DNA of 64,000 bases from Datura wrightii (GCA_035772735.1 JASDFA010000001.1:60527001-60591000), one strand, 5' to 3'; shown: positions 45,276 through 56,110, counted from the stretch's first letter. Notes: generated by a model from the sequence alone, not told the origin. Numbers and translations are program-made.

Positions 45276-45293
45276 CACGGGTTGCCTCCCGTG
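45276..45293 (-). terminator. Hairpin 41 nt after the N protease stop
   Basis: Perfect 6-bp stem CACGGG and CCCGTG around TTGCCT. In sense it forms a GGGAGGCAACCC-type motif that I recall downstream of pol in plant Athila-like elements. Function is unknown. The terminator label is only positional. Confidence 0.5.
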
Positions 45294-45333
45294 CAGCGCC
45301 TGGTTTACCGTCGCGGCTCGACGTCCTTTATGC

Positions 45334-46947
45334 TCAATTACCTACTAGGGTGATGGACGATTTGTCACAATCGTTGTCCTCCCCCCAGTAGTTCTCAACC
45401 TTATCAGGTGGCCTTCCTATTAACTCTCGGGAATCATTTATTCGATTAGCGTTCCCATGATCAATCACATTGATCACCGAGAGTTCTTCATTCACCGTCG
45501 GGAGCTTAGGTGCTTTGTAAACATCGAACACTTCGACCTTGTCATGTGCTCGCGTTGTAAGTTGACCCACAGCTACGTCAATTAATGCTTTTCCGGTTGC
45601 CAAAAAGGGTCGTCCCAAAATAAATGGGACTTCAGCATCTGGTTCAAAGTCCAGAATAATAAAATCGACCGGAAAAATAAGGGAGCCCACTTGCACTAGA
45701 ACATCCTCAACAATGCCATCCGGCTTAGCTAAGGATCTGTCTGCTAGCTGCAAGATTACGGTTGTAGGTCTAGGACTCCCCAGACCTAACTTTCTGAATA
45801 CCGAAGATGGCATCAGATTTATGCTCGCCCCCAAGTCACATAATCCACGAGCTCGGATACTCTGCCCAATAGTCAGCTGGATAGTAAAACTTCCAGGATC
45901 TTTCAGTTTCGTGGGCAGTCTGTTTTGAATCCGGGAAGTGCATTCCTCCGTCAAAGCTACCGTGGCATACTCAGTCAGACGACTTTTGTTGGCCATGATG
46001 TCTTTAATATATTTTGCATATTTGGGCACTCCCTGCAAGACATCAACAAGAGGTAAATTAACATGTACCTGTTTAAGCACCTCCATAAATTTCTTGAAAC
46101 ACGCCTCCTCCTTGTGTTTCTTGAGTCGTTGAGGGAACGGGGGTGGAGGTCTTTCTGGTTCAGCTTCTTTGGTCTTCCCCCTATCAGAACTTTGTTCCTC
46201 CTCAACTTCTGCTGCTCCTGACTTTTGAGGCAGTCTTTCCGGTTCCACCTCCTTCAACTGTAAACCACTCCTCGTGGTCACCGCATTCACCTGCTTCGGA
46301 TTAGGATCCGTGTCGCTAGGTAGTCCTCCTCTGGGTCTTGTGTTTTGGGCACTAGCAAATTGCCCAAACTGATATTCAAGAGCCTTGGTCGCCAACTGAT
46401 TATTCTTCACTTCGGCTGCCAATTTAACATAGTCAGCCTGCAATTGTGCCTGATTAGCGATCATGGTTTTGAACATCTCCTCAATGCTCGGTGATGGTGG
46501 TGGAGGAGGGGCATTTTGATTTCTGAATTGAGCTTGATAGCTTTGTTGCCCTCCTTGATTTCTATGCATACCCTGACCAGAACCTTCGCCTTGTTGGTTG
46601 TTGCTACCCCACGAAAAATTCGGATGGTTCCTCCAATTTGAGTTGTAGCCACTACCAAACTGCTGTTGATTTCTCTGTGCATTGCCCACAAAGTTAACAG
46701 AATCAGGATTTGCACCACCGCACTCGGCTGAATGCTCACTACTACCACACACTTCACACCACATTTGTTGGACCGCATTGACTGAAACTGAAGGCTGGTT
46801 CAAATTCATATTGCTGAAGTGATTATTTAACTGATTTTGCAAGGCAGCTATCTGTGCAGCGATAGCTGTAAATCCATCCACTTCAAGCACTCCTGTTGCT
46901 TTCCTTGCTCCACCTCTTGATGAATCTACATTCCATTCTGGATTGCC
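45334..46947 (-). CDS. N nucleocapsid and aspartic protease region (downstream of amber)
   Basis: Same frame as gag, after the stop at 46948-46950. Sense order is: a Cys-His knuckle of the CX2CX4HX3C type (CEVCGSSEHSAEC) at about 46745; a Gln/Asn/Gly-rich nucleocapsid-like stretch with a PPPPPSP run near 46500; a charged linker (KSGAAEVEEEQSSDRGKTKE); a PPPPFPQRLKKHKEE segment; and the protease with catalytic-type LCDLGASINLMPSSVF at about 45835, IILDFEP and FILGRPFLATGKALIDV near 45600. It ends at 45334 with no RT following. The frame is open for 518 codons or more. Without readthrough, no good start is seen. The protease would mature the particle. Confidence 0.85.
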   Translation of the reverse strand, partial: GNPEWNVDSSRGGARKATGVLEVDGFTAIAAQIAALQNQLNNHFSNMNLNQPSVSVNAVQQMWCEVCGSSEHSAECGGANPDSVNFVGNAQRNQQQFGSGYNSNWRNHPNFSWGSNNQQGEGSGQGMHRNQGGQQSYQAQFRNQNAPPPPPSPSIEEMFKTMIANQAQLQADYVKLAAEVKNNQLATKALEYQFGQFASAQNTRPRGGLPSDTDPNPKQVNAVTTRSGLQLKEVEPERLPQKSGAAEVEEEQSSDRGKTKEAEPERPPPPFPQRLKKHKEEACFKKFMEVLKQVHVNLPLVDVLQGVPKYAKYIKDIMANKSRLTEYATVALTEECTSRIQNRLPTKLKDPGSFTIQLTIGQSIRARGLCDLGASINLMPSSVFRKLGLGSPRPTTVILQLADRSLAKPDGIVEDVLVQVGSLIFPVDFIILDFEPDAEVPFILGRPFLATGKALIDVAVGQLTTRAHDKVEVFDVYKAPKLPTVNEELSVINVIDHGNANRINDSRELIGRPPDKVENYWGEDNDCDKSSITLVGN

Positions 46948-46950
46948 CTA
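46948..46950 (-). other. In-frame amber stop between gag and protease of N
   Basis: TAG on the minus strand. The frames before and after are identical, and the protein context (LLNRIS before, NPEWN after) is conserved in the family without a stop. It could be a simple inactivating point change or a readthrough site. One copy cannot tell. Confidence 0.85.
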
Positions 46951-47727
46951 TGAAATTCGGTTGAGCAAAGTGTACAGCTCCTCATAGGTCTTTTCCAGCG
47001 CTTGCCCTCCAGCTGCTGAGTCTAACAGAATTTTAGTATGGGGTTCCAAACCCTCAATAAATGTGTGTACCAACACCTTGTTGGACTGATGATGAGGAGG
47101 ACAGTCCCGCAACATGGATTGAAATCTTTCCCAGGATTGATATAGATTTTCTCCCTCCCTCTGTTTAAAACTTAGAATTTGACTTCTAAGTCTGGCTGTT
47201 TTACCAGAAGGGAAAAATCTAATCAAAAACTTCCGTGCAAGATCATCCCACGTTGATATAGAATTGGGTGGTTCAGCTTCTAACCACCTCTTGGCTTCAC
47301 CAAGTAAGGAAAACGGAAATAAGGTGAGCCGAACATAATCAGGTGACACTCCAGCGGGTATATAAGTGTCACTTATCTCCAAAAAGTTTTGGAGATGTTG
47401 TTGTGGGTCTTCATGAGGGAGACCGGTAAATTGCCTACTTGTGTGCAAAAGTTGCACCATGTTCTTCTTTAATTCAAACCTCCCTCCAAGCTCTGGTTTG
47501 CGGATACTAGAATGTACATTGTTGGCATGTGGGATTGCCACCTCGCGAACCGGCCTTGCTGCTGCTTCATCGGGCACTAACACTGCCCGCACAACTGGTG
47601 GATTTTGTTGCTCCATAATAGATTGTCTGAGCAACTGCAGCTTCTTTTGTAGAGCTTCTCTACGTTGACTATGAAATTCACATTCAGGCTCTAAGTAAGA
47701 TTCCACCAGCTCTTTGTCCCTTGCCAG
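46951..47727 (-). CDS. N gag
   Basis: About 258 codons ending at the amber stop. The core includes GGRFELKKNMVQLLHTS, FTGLPHEDPQQHLQNFLEI, VRLTLFPFSLLGEAKRWLEA, WDDLARKFLIRFFPSGKT, YQSWERFQSMLRDCPPHH and HTFIEGLEPHTKILLDSA, all typical of the Retrotrans_gag domain in Athila elements. The start is unclear. Upstream stop TGA is at 47731-47733, and the first in-frame codons are CTG at 47727 and GTG at 47706. The first ATG comes only about 37 codons in, at 47616. Either a non-AUG start is used or the start codon is lost. Particle-forming role is known for the family. Confidence 0.88.
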
Positions 47728-47844
47728 TGTTCACAGAAATCAAGTCTGCAAAATACAGGCTAAGACCAAGTTGTTAACACTTAAGAAAATAAAACAAAAA
47801 TACAGTAAATTTACACTTAACACAATTTCACCAATTGCCTTGTC

Positions 47845-47862
47845 TCCCCAGCAACGGCGCCA
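47845..47862 (-). promoter_or_regulatory. N primer-binding site (tRNA-Asp)
   Basis: Minus strand TGGCGCCGTTGCTGGGGA, complementary to the 3' end of plant tRNA-Asp (GTC) with at most one mismatch, six bases inside the 5' LTR. Use of tRNA-Asp is characteristic of Athila-type elements as I recall. Confidence 0.88.
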
Positions 47863-47868
47863 AAAACT

Positions 47869-49297
47869 TGTTCGGCTGGTTTGGTATATGTAAAACCGAC
47901 ACGCAAGTGCACGTGGTCAAACAAGTAATAAAGTGGCTAAGTAAGCCAAGTATCGATCCAAGGAGACTCAGGATAAGTAAAATTGCCTAAGTACACTATA
48001 TTCTTATCTTACTTCTAATTATGCTAACAACAGCGTAACCAACAGTTAAATAAGTTTTTGTTTATAAAATATATATATACTAAAACTATTAACAATTATT
48101 TACTGTGAATTTAAACTATGGATATGAGCATGCCAAGGTTAAGAACAAGTAATGAATTCGATTATAATAATAATTTGGTTAATCTCTTCTTCATGTTGCT
48201 AGCCAAGAACAGTAGCCTAGAAATTAAAACTCTCGTATTTAATTTTACTTTAGAATCATAAACCATCCGTCTACATTTCTGTGATCAAATGCAATTTATG
48301 ACCTAGCAATACAATTCCGGTTCCTAAATTGACTAATACGGCTTTCAAGTATATTTCTATCAGGAAAGCACATCAAAACCCAATTTTCCCAAATCAAGTT
48401 AAGAACAATACCCTATTAATTCACAACTTTCCATTTTCTTGCTCTCTCGAGTGAAATTGGACTTTTTAGATGTACATTAATGTCGGCCACACACTAATGC
48501 AGTAGAAACAAGAATTAATAGAACAACATAGAAGAAGAAGAAGAAAACCATAAAATTAATAATCAAAATTCATCACAGATGTTCATAACCTCAGCAAGGA
48601 AGAGAATTAGCCACTCATTTGTGGATTGATCATCCTAAAACAAGTGTAAATCATGCATACAATTGATAGAAAGAAGAAAGGAAGAGAAGAAATCCCTTAG
48701 CTTTTTCGTCCCTCAACTGCTTCTAACCCACGTCCTAGCTCCACCAAGTCTGAACTAATTAAAATAAACCTAAGTGTGCTATTTATACTAGTGGGAAATT
48801 TTTCCCGGAATAACAAGCAACGTGTCACGGAGGCCATCGCGGAGCACTGCCTCCGTGACACGGCGTGGACGCGGACCTTCACTGGAAATCCAGGGTCCGG
48901 TAAATTAGCCTCAACGTGGCACGGAGGCCAACGCGGAGGCCTATCTCCGTGCCACGGAGCTGTCGCGAGGCCACACTGGAATTTGCCATTTAATTTCCTC
49001 TCCAGGCAGTGTGCCTCCGCGATGGTAGCGTGGCACGGCTCCATCGCTGAGCCCCTATACTTTGTGCATTCCAATGTCTTTTCCACGCTCGCATCCGAGT
49101 CCAACTCCGATATTGTTCCAACACGCATTTTAGCTCCTAAAAATCATATTTACCTGCAAAACAAATGCTAATCATGTTGGTTAGTATAAATTCACATTTT
49201 ATTACCAATTACATGAGAATATATACACATTTCACACAAACAAGACGAAAATGATACGTTTGAGTATCACTTGGGCATATAAATCTGCCCAAGATCA
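47869..49297 (-). repeat. N 5' LTR
   Basis: 1429 bp, paired with 39396-40824. Plus-strand start TGTTCGGCTGG, end AAGATCA. Hairpins with CG-rich stems occur at about 48820-49050. The sense end of U3 carries CTTGGGCA and TGCCCAAG (49270-49277 and 49286-49293). A fragment of the same LTR type lies inside the copy D LTR. Confidence 0.93.
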
Positions 49298-51566
49298 TAT
49301 GCAAAGTTTAGCAAGTGTGAATTTGGGCTAAACTCGATAGCATTTCTAGGACATGTGGTATCAAGCGAAGGCATAAGGGTAGATTCCCAGAAGATCGAGG
49401 CGGTGAAGAATTGCCCTAGACCGGTGAATCCTTCGAAAATTCAGAGTTTCTTGGGCCTAGCAGGTTACTACCGAAGGTTTGTGAAGGGTTTCTCATCTAT
49501 TGTAGCACCTTTGACTAAGTTGACTTAGAAAAAGATGAAGTTCCAATGGTCGGATGCTTGTGAGAAAAGTTTCCAAGAGTTGAAGACCCGACTCACTTCA
49601 GCACCAGTGTTGACCTTACCCGAGGGTACTGATGGCTTTGTAGTGTATTGTGATGCTTTGAGAGTCGGACTGGGATATGTGTTGATGCAGTGTGGGAAGG
49701 TAATATTATATGCCTCGAGACAACTGAAAGTTCATGAAAAGAATTACCCGACCCATGATCTTGAGTTGGCCGCGGTGGTGTTTTCATTGAAGATATGGCG
49801 GCATTACTTGTATGGGGTCCACGTGGATGTATTTACAGATCACAAGAGCTTGCAATATGTGTTCACACAGAAAGACCTAAATTTTCGATAAAGGAGGTGG
49901 TTGGAATTTCTAAAGGATTACAACATGAGTGTCCTCTACCAACTGGGCAAGGCTAATGTGGTTGAGGATGCACTTAGTAGGCTCTCCATGGAAAGTGTGT
50001 CCCACGTGGATAAGGGAAAGAAGGAGTTGGTGAAGGATGTCCACCGACTTGCAAGACTGGAAGTTAGATTGATCGACTCGACTGATGGCGGTGTTGTTGT
50101 GCATAACGGGTCAGAATCATCCTTGGTGATTGATGTTAAATCCAGGCAAGATGAGGATCCAATATTGAGGAAGTTAAAGGAGGCGATGCGGAGTCAGAAG
50201 GTGGAGTTCTTCTCCCAAGGGGGAGATGGTATGCTATGATACTAGGGTCGACTATGTGTTTCGAACGTCGATAATTTGAGAGTTCGAATATTGCATGAGG
50301 CACATGGTACCAGATATTCTATTCATCCAGGATCCACAAATATGTATCGAGATTTGCGAGAAATCTACTGGTGGGATGGTATGAAGAATGATATTGCGGA
50401 GTTCGTAGAAAAATGTTCAAACTACCAACAAGTGAAAGTCGAACATCAAAGGCCGGGAGGCGTACTTCAGGATATCAGCATCGCCACTTGGAAGTGTTGT
50501 ATATTAATATGGATTTTGCTACAGGCCTACCTCGTACTCGCCAACACTATGACTCCATTTGGGTGGTGGCTGACAGGTTAACCAAGCTGCACACTTTCTA
50601 CCGGTCAAGGCCACGGATTCAGCGGACGATTATGCTAAGTTGTATATTCAAGAGTTGGTTCGACTTAATGGAGTGCCCTTGTCTATTATTTCAGATCGAG
50701 GTACTCAATTTACCTATCAATTCTGGCGTTCTTTTCAAAAAGGACTTGGGACGCAGGTTAAGCTTAGTACAGCCTTCCATCCATAAATAGACGGTCAGGC
50801 AGAACGAACCATTCAGACCCTCGAGGATATATTGAGGGCATGTGTTATGGATTTCAAAGGTAGTTGGGATGATCATTTTCCCTTGATCGAGTTCGCCAAT
50901 AATAACAGTTATCACTCCACTATCCATATGGCACCATTTGAGGCTCTTTATGGGCGAAGGTGTAGATCTCCCGTCGGATGGTTTGAGGTTGGCGAGGCAG
51001 CTATGATAGGACCAGATTCGGTTCATGAGGCAATGGTGAAGGTTCAGTTGATAAGGGACTGGTTAAAAACCGCTCAGAGTCATCAGAAATTGTATGCTGA
51101 TGTGAGGAGAGGGGATCTGGAGTTTAATGTGAACGACTGGGTATTTTTAAAGATATCTCCCATGAAGGGAGTCATGCGGTTCGGAAAGAAAGGAAAACTT
51201 ACTCCCCGCTACGTGGGTCCTTTTCGGGTTATGAGGAGAGTTGGTAAGGTGGCGTATGAGTTGGATTTGCCTTTAGAATTGGCTTCAGTTCATCCCGTGT
51301 TTCATGTGTCGCTCTTGAAAAAGTGCTTGGGTGATCCAGATTTAGTAGTCCCGGTAGGCAACATTGGTGTAAGGGATAGCCTCAGTTATGAGGAAATTCT
51401 GGTGGAGATCTTGGATCATTAGGTTCGGAGACTGAGGAACAAAGAAGTAGCTTCAATTAAAGTATTATGGAGAAATCAGCATGTTGAGGGAGCTACGTGG
51501 GAAGCCGAAGCAGATATGATAGCTAAATACCCTCATTTGTTCCCTACCAGCTCAGTTTCAGTTTGA
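49298..51566 (+). pseudogene. T2 pol, part 2: RT end, RNase H, integrase, chromodomain
   Basis: Resumes exactly in the RT frame (YAKFSKCEFWLNSIAFLGH). RT thumb ends at a stop near 49529. RNase H at 49535-49990 has WSDACEKSFQELK, YASRQLKVHEKNYPTHDLEL, TDHKSLQYVF and a DALSR box. Integrase zinc-binding region is at about 50280-50450. The integrase core has WVVADRLTK near 50565, ISDRGTQFTY near 50690 and DGQAERTIQTLED near 50790. C-terminal motifs SPVGWFEVGEA and HPVFHVSLLKKCL are at 50965-51330. Chromodomain at 51420-51566 has EGATWEAEADMIAKYPHLF. Stops at 49889, 50239, 50786 and 51421 and frameshifts near 50580 and 50270 disable it. A chromodomain targets integration to marked heterochromatin in this group. 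Confidence 0.9.
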
Positions 51567-51798
51567 GGTATCAGTTTTGCTCTAAACCCTTAATTAGCTT
51601 TTCCTGTTCAGTTCATGTGTACAAGTTTGTTTTATGATATGGTAGATGTATGTGATGTCTGAATTCACTTCAGCTGTGTAGTTCTTTTTGGAGGTAGTCA
51701 TTCCGTCCGTTTTCAACTTAAATAGTCGTAATTGTAGATGGTGATAGCTTGTTTTTGAGTTTTCTACAAGTTTCTAATATTCAAGGATGAATGTTCCC

Positions 51799-51808
51799 AA
51801 GGGGGAGA
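51799..51808 (+). promoter_or_regulatory. T2 polypurine tract
   Basis: AAGGGGGAGA just before the 3' LTR, identical to the T1 tract. Confidence 0.85.
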
Positions 51809-51811
51809 TAT

Positions 51812-53951
51812 TGTTATACCCCAGGAACCCAAGGATCAGACCTGGAAGTAAAAAACGGAGAAAAACTGAAAATTTGCCCCAGGTTACAAACGACTCGTGA
51901 GGTTGGTCGTGAGGACTGACCATGAGTCGTGAAGTGACTCGTGGTCAGCATGGTTTGGCAAAGCCTATATGAGGAGGCCACGATCCTGACCACGAGTTGT
52001 GGTCAGACCTCACAACTCATGAGATCACCTGTGGTCTACCTTGGATGTTTTGGCAAGTTGGGATGAGCAGTGTAGGCCACGGAAGGTGACCACAAGTCGT
52101 GGTCTGACCTCACGACTTGTGAAGTCACCCGTGGGTTTCTCTTGGATGTTTTGAGTAGTGGACTCAATAGACCATGGCCACGAGTTGTGCCCTGTGGCAA
52201 CGACCCGTGAGGTCCCTCGTGGGGGCTGGCGACCAGAAATTTCCTACGTTTTAATAAGGGTGTTTTCGTAATTCCTAAGTCCCTAAGGCCTAAACTATGT
52301 CGTTTTGGATATTTTCTGAGTAAGATAAGATGGGTTAAGCCCTTTATGCATGCCCATTCTCATGCAAAAGCTTAGAGAGGTTTTTGGGAGATTCAAGGCC
52401 TTCTTCCCCAAATTTTCATCAATTTATTTGTGGGTGTTGAAGGGACTTTAAGTCCATCCATTCCCAGGTATGTAGGGTTTCAAAATGGGTGGAGTTCTTC
52501 CTCACCCATGCCCAATTTCGATTTAAATCATGAATCCTCCTATCCAAGTCTATGGGGTTTTACTCAAATGCATGAAAATGTGATTTCTCTTTATGGGTCT
52601 GATTTGATTTAGTTTTAATTATCGAATTATGAATGATGGGCAGGTTCTATTATTATTTTCTTCAAATCATGTTTCAATCTTTTAAATCTAAAAATTCCCA
52701 TGTGATGAAAGTTCATGGAAGTTATGATTTACGATGAATGCTCTATAATTTGAGTTTATTTATGATAGAAAAGCATGATTTTCAAGCTACCCATGTTTAT
52801 AGGAATGTTTTGAAAGAATTGAATATGATGAAGTATTGGGCAATGCCCACATGTTGAAGCATGATTTATGATTTATGAAGCGAAATTACATGATTTATCG
52901 ATTTATGATGTTGGCCGATGAAAAGGGCCTATGATTCTTGGCTAAGCATGTTTTAAAGGGGATCAACTATGATAAATGTTATATCTTAGCCATTGAATTT
53001 TTATGCTTCATGTTATTGATTTATGTATGAGCCTATATGCATGTTTTTGGGAGCCGTGTCTAGCACTGAGCAGCCCGACGTTCAAAGGACTACGTCGGTG
53101 TCTCATAACCACGTGTCACTGTGGGTTTCTAATGATATGATGTATTGATAATGATCCCCTCAAATGTGATATCACGCCTTATGCACGACCCTCGCCTGGA
53201 AAGCCAAGGTCGGCTCTGCCCACTTGAGCAAGATAGTGGGGCATCATGAAAGGCTCTACCATGATGGTGTCGGTTATGATGAGTCCTCCATTGTTCCGCA
53301 TGTTTTATGCATTTTTATGTTTATGTTATTGGATCAAATTATATTTTTATAAACTTACTTATAATTATGATAATGAATTATTATGAATTATTTGAAAGTC
53401 TTGAGCCTTATGTTTTGTTACGAAGATTTTGATGCAAGCATGATGTCCTTCTCCTGTGACTGTTTATGAGCTTTACTTTACTTTAAAATGTCTGTTTTAC
53501 TTACCTTGCATACTCGGTACATTTTACCTACTGACCGCATACTTTCTATGTTGTATCATTTCATGATATAGGGTCCGGATCTCAGGCTCATCCTCATCCT
53601 TAATCCATCTCAGCTTACACTTTCAGCTTATTGGTGAGTCCTTATGTTCCGAGGGCCGTTTGATAGACTTTCATGTTGTTTATATTCAGTTTTGTTTGGG
53701 TTAGTTGGGGATGTTGTCCCATCAACCCATCTTATGTATTAGAGGCTTTCAAACAAGTATGTAGTGCTCCCTGTGTATTCGCCCAGTATTTCTTGATGTT
53801 ATGCTACAATTACATTTTCACTATGTTTTATGATTATCATTTCGCTTATTTGAATAAGATTAGTTGTATGCATGTGTCATGGGTCGAATTGAGGTCTCTC
53901 GGGGTCCCTTGTCCCGTGTCTACGATCTGGGTGTACGTTTGGGTCGTGACA
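51812..53951 (+). repeat. T2 3' LTR
   Basis: 2140 bp, TGTTATACCCC to GTCGTGACA, so both canonical ends are kept here, unlike the 5' copy. Dyad patch 51880-52230. GATATAG box near 53564 and GGTGAGTCC near 53632. The TTATA duplication follows at 53952-53956. Confidence 0.92.
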
Positions 53952-53956
53952 TTATA

Positions 53957-54479
53957 GTAGTGGGATTTGTTTGCATCTCTTCTACTTTGACTAAGATTTG
54001 ACTTTGCAAAAGCTGGCTGGATAACCTCCCCTGCGCGACACACACCTAGGTGTGGAGGAATTGCTCCGCAATGTGCGCTCAGTGTGGAGTTATAGCTTCA
54101 CGACACGGGGCTAGAAGCACAGTTGGGACAGTTTCTGCTTCTCCTCTGAAGTTCAGGCTCAGGTGTGACATTGAGCTCCTTGTGGAGTCTTAGCTCTGCG
54201 ATTTAGGGATCTTTAAATTTAAATCTCGACCGCAACTTAAGTGACAACCTCTTATTTTCTCTGAAACTTGTCCCTTTTGAGCCCCGGATCACTAAATCGT
54301 GCTTCCCATGGTCAAATGAGCCAAATCTTCACACTTTTCAACCTGCAAACATCTAATCATGCGTATTACCTCTTTTGTCACCAATATAAAAAAACCAAAG
54401 CAATCACATCACATTTGTTCTCAAAACATAGCTATGTATGGGTAAAATGTGATAATTAAGTGCATATATATTCCCAACA
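53957..54479 (-). repeat. Athila-like LTR of copy C, second part
   Basis: Continues from 34687 across T2. It contains the GC-richer dyad patch (CACACCTAGGTGTGGAGG near 54042 and CGACACGGGG near 54104) and ends, in the plus direction, with TTCCCAACA at 54479. In sense it therefore starts TGTTGGG. Total LTR length with the first part is about 1.48 kb, like N and D. Confidence 0.7.
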
Positions 54480-54520
54480 TCACCACCCCATACTTAAACT
54501 ATTGTTCATCCTCGAACAAT
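54480..54520 (-). promoter_or_regulatory. Copy C hairpin and polypurine tract next to the 3' LTR
   Basis: Stem ATTGTTC and GAACAAT (54501-54507 and 54514-54520) around ATCCTC, then in sense AGTTTAAGTATGGGGTGGTGA up to the LTR. Same layout as 40825-40863 in N. Confidence 0.7.
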
Positions 54521-56076
54521 CTACTACTCCCCACTATAGATTCAAACACAAAATTCACTTCACGAACATGTCTACTTATCCCCAGGTCCATTAGACAATT
54601 CAATCATGCTCAACAATCCCCTCAATATGCATATAAAATTAACATTCAAAGGTCATATGTCAAAATCACTTAGCTTTTAGAACTAACTCATCAAGACATA
54701 CTCGGGCCAACATGAACATGTGTAATCTAACAATCAAAGATACACCAAAATCTTATCATTATGTTCCCCTCACTATTTAGATATATGTCCCTTACTCACA
54801 TGATGCATAACATAGTTCACCTGGGGCATAAATAAAACAATATCGCTCACTCTTCTAGAGAACTTCACATGCATGCACTAGACGTACCTTAGGCTTGCCT
54901 TTAGTGTAAGTGCTCTACTAATATAACATCGAATCTACGATCAATTAGGACTTAAGATGATTGTAATGCAGGCTAAGAGATAGGTAGAAACTATCTGGCC
55001 AGAATAATAACTATTCTCCCTAAGCACTTTAATACTTCACAACTCTTTCAATTTTTTAGCACAATCTTCAATCTTCTATTTTTGTTCTTACACCTCCCTT
55101 TTATTGACATTTCCAACTTAGGTAACCAGTAGGGAATTCTTGACACATTTTTTTTCAAGCTCATTCATTTTTTTCTTTGTTTCTCAATTTGGTTGTCTCT
55201 CTACTAACATCACCTACTTTATTTTGCATTTTTCACCTTTTTTTCTTCTAATTTCCACACTTTAGATTTTCTCCTTTTTTTATCACTTGTGCTCCTTTCA
55301 TACAAATAAGTGCCTTAGGAGTTATTTTGATCAAATAAAGGTTAATGGAACAAAAGGGATTTAGTTTTAACATGGCTATCAAAAGAATAGGTTAAGGCTC
55401 AAAATGGCTATCTAGGAGAAATACATCAGGGAGTAAGATTAGGATACAAATAGGCTACCAAAAATATGCCTATATCACTTTCTAGATTCAACATTTTCAT
55501 TTCTCTTAGCACACACACTGGGGAAGTTCTAGATATCAATATGCAAGCATGGAGTATACACAAAATATCTCAAAGATAATGGCACAAATGATTCAATAAT
55601 GGCAATCAAGATTACATAAACACATGTATCCATGTTTCATGTTTCATATTATTAAGCCCATTTTTCATGCATAGGAGTCAATTCCAAAAGTCTAACTGTT
55701 TATTCTTTTCATGTATTTTTTGAGTGAATTCTTACGAAGTCTTAATGATATCCTGAGTGAAGCACCTAGCGTTCGGAAGGTTTCAAGCTCTTGTTCTCCT
55801 ACTAATGAATAATTTTCCCTTACGAAGGTCATCATCCATCTATCATCAAGAAAAGTCATGACTATAACTAAAAAAATATGGACACTCTAGTCGGTTCTAA
55901 GGGACTATCCACCGAATAAATACCAAAAATAAAAATTGGTGAAACCCAAACATAAAAGATCATAATTACTACAAACAACTCAAGTTACCAGGAATCATAT
56001 CATAAATCATAAAAAAAAACTAAGACCACAAATAGTTATAGAATTTAAGCATGTATGGAAATTCAAATTCTCTCAC
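54521..56076 (-). other. Copy C 3' non-coding spacer
   Basis: No coding. It shows the three blocks seen in N: TTAGGCTTGCCTTTAGTG plus following motifs (54889-54980), a pyrimidine-rich tract (about 55040-55290), and GGGAAGTTCTAGATA (about 55515). Overall similarity to N is moderate, so these blocks stand out. Confidence 0.65.
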
Positions 56077-56110
56077 CCCACACTTAATCAACAGCACTTT
56101 CCCCAGTGCT
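56077..56110 (-). promoter_or_regulatory. Copy C hairpin and purine tract after the accessory ORF
   Basis: Stem AGCACT and AGTGCT around TTCCCC (56093-56110), then in sense a GTGTGGGGTGAGAG purine stretch. It lies 48 nt past the ORF stop. The stem differs from N on both arms while the GGGGA in the loop is kept. Confidence 0.7.

Larger units (their letters stand above)
39396..49297 (-). mobile_element. Young non-autonomous Athila-like retrotransposon N
   Basis: 9902 bp, minus strand, TATGC duplications, two 1429-bp LTRs starting TG and ending CA. Sense order is: 5' LTR (47869-49297), tRNA-Asp primer site, gag, in-frame amber, nucleocapsid-like and protease region, CG-rich hairpins, accessory ORF of 402 codons, 1.9-kb non-coding spacer, polypurine region, 3' LTR. 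RT, RNase H and integrase are absent, and only about 1.3 kb of non-coding sequence lies where they should be. The LTRs differ at about 20 bases plus three short indels by eye. At a commonly assumed plant neutral rate that implies an insertion roughly half a million years ago (inference). It must have been mobilised by enzymes from another element. Confidence 0.92.
34688..53951 (+). mobile_element. Tekay-type (chromovirus) Ty3 retrotransposon T2, with N nested inside
   Basis: Two LTRs (34688-36812 and 51812-53951), initiator-Met-tRNA primer site, gag, protease, RT, RNase H, integrase, chromodomain and polypurine tract in the canonical order on the plus strand, flanked by TTATA duplications. 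Without the 9.9-kb N insertion and its duplication it is about 9.36 kb. A C-terminal chromodomain and the tRNA-iMet site place it in the Tekay/Del chromovirus group. LTR copies differ by several percent by eye, so it is older than N. Stops and frameshifts make it non-autonomous. Confidence 0.92.

Noticed and set aside
47845..47862. tRNA-like sequence
   Set aside because: Only the 18 bases complementary to the tRNA 3' end are present, which is a primer-binding site and not a tRNA gene.
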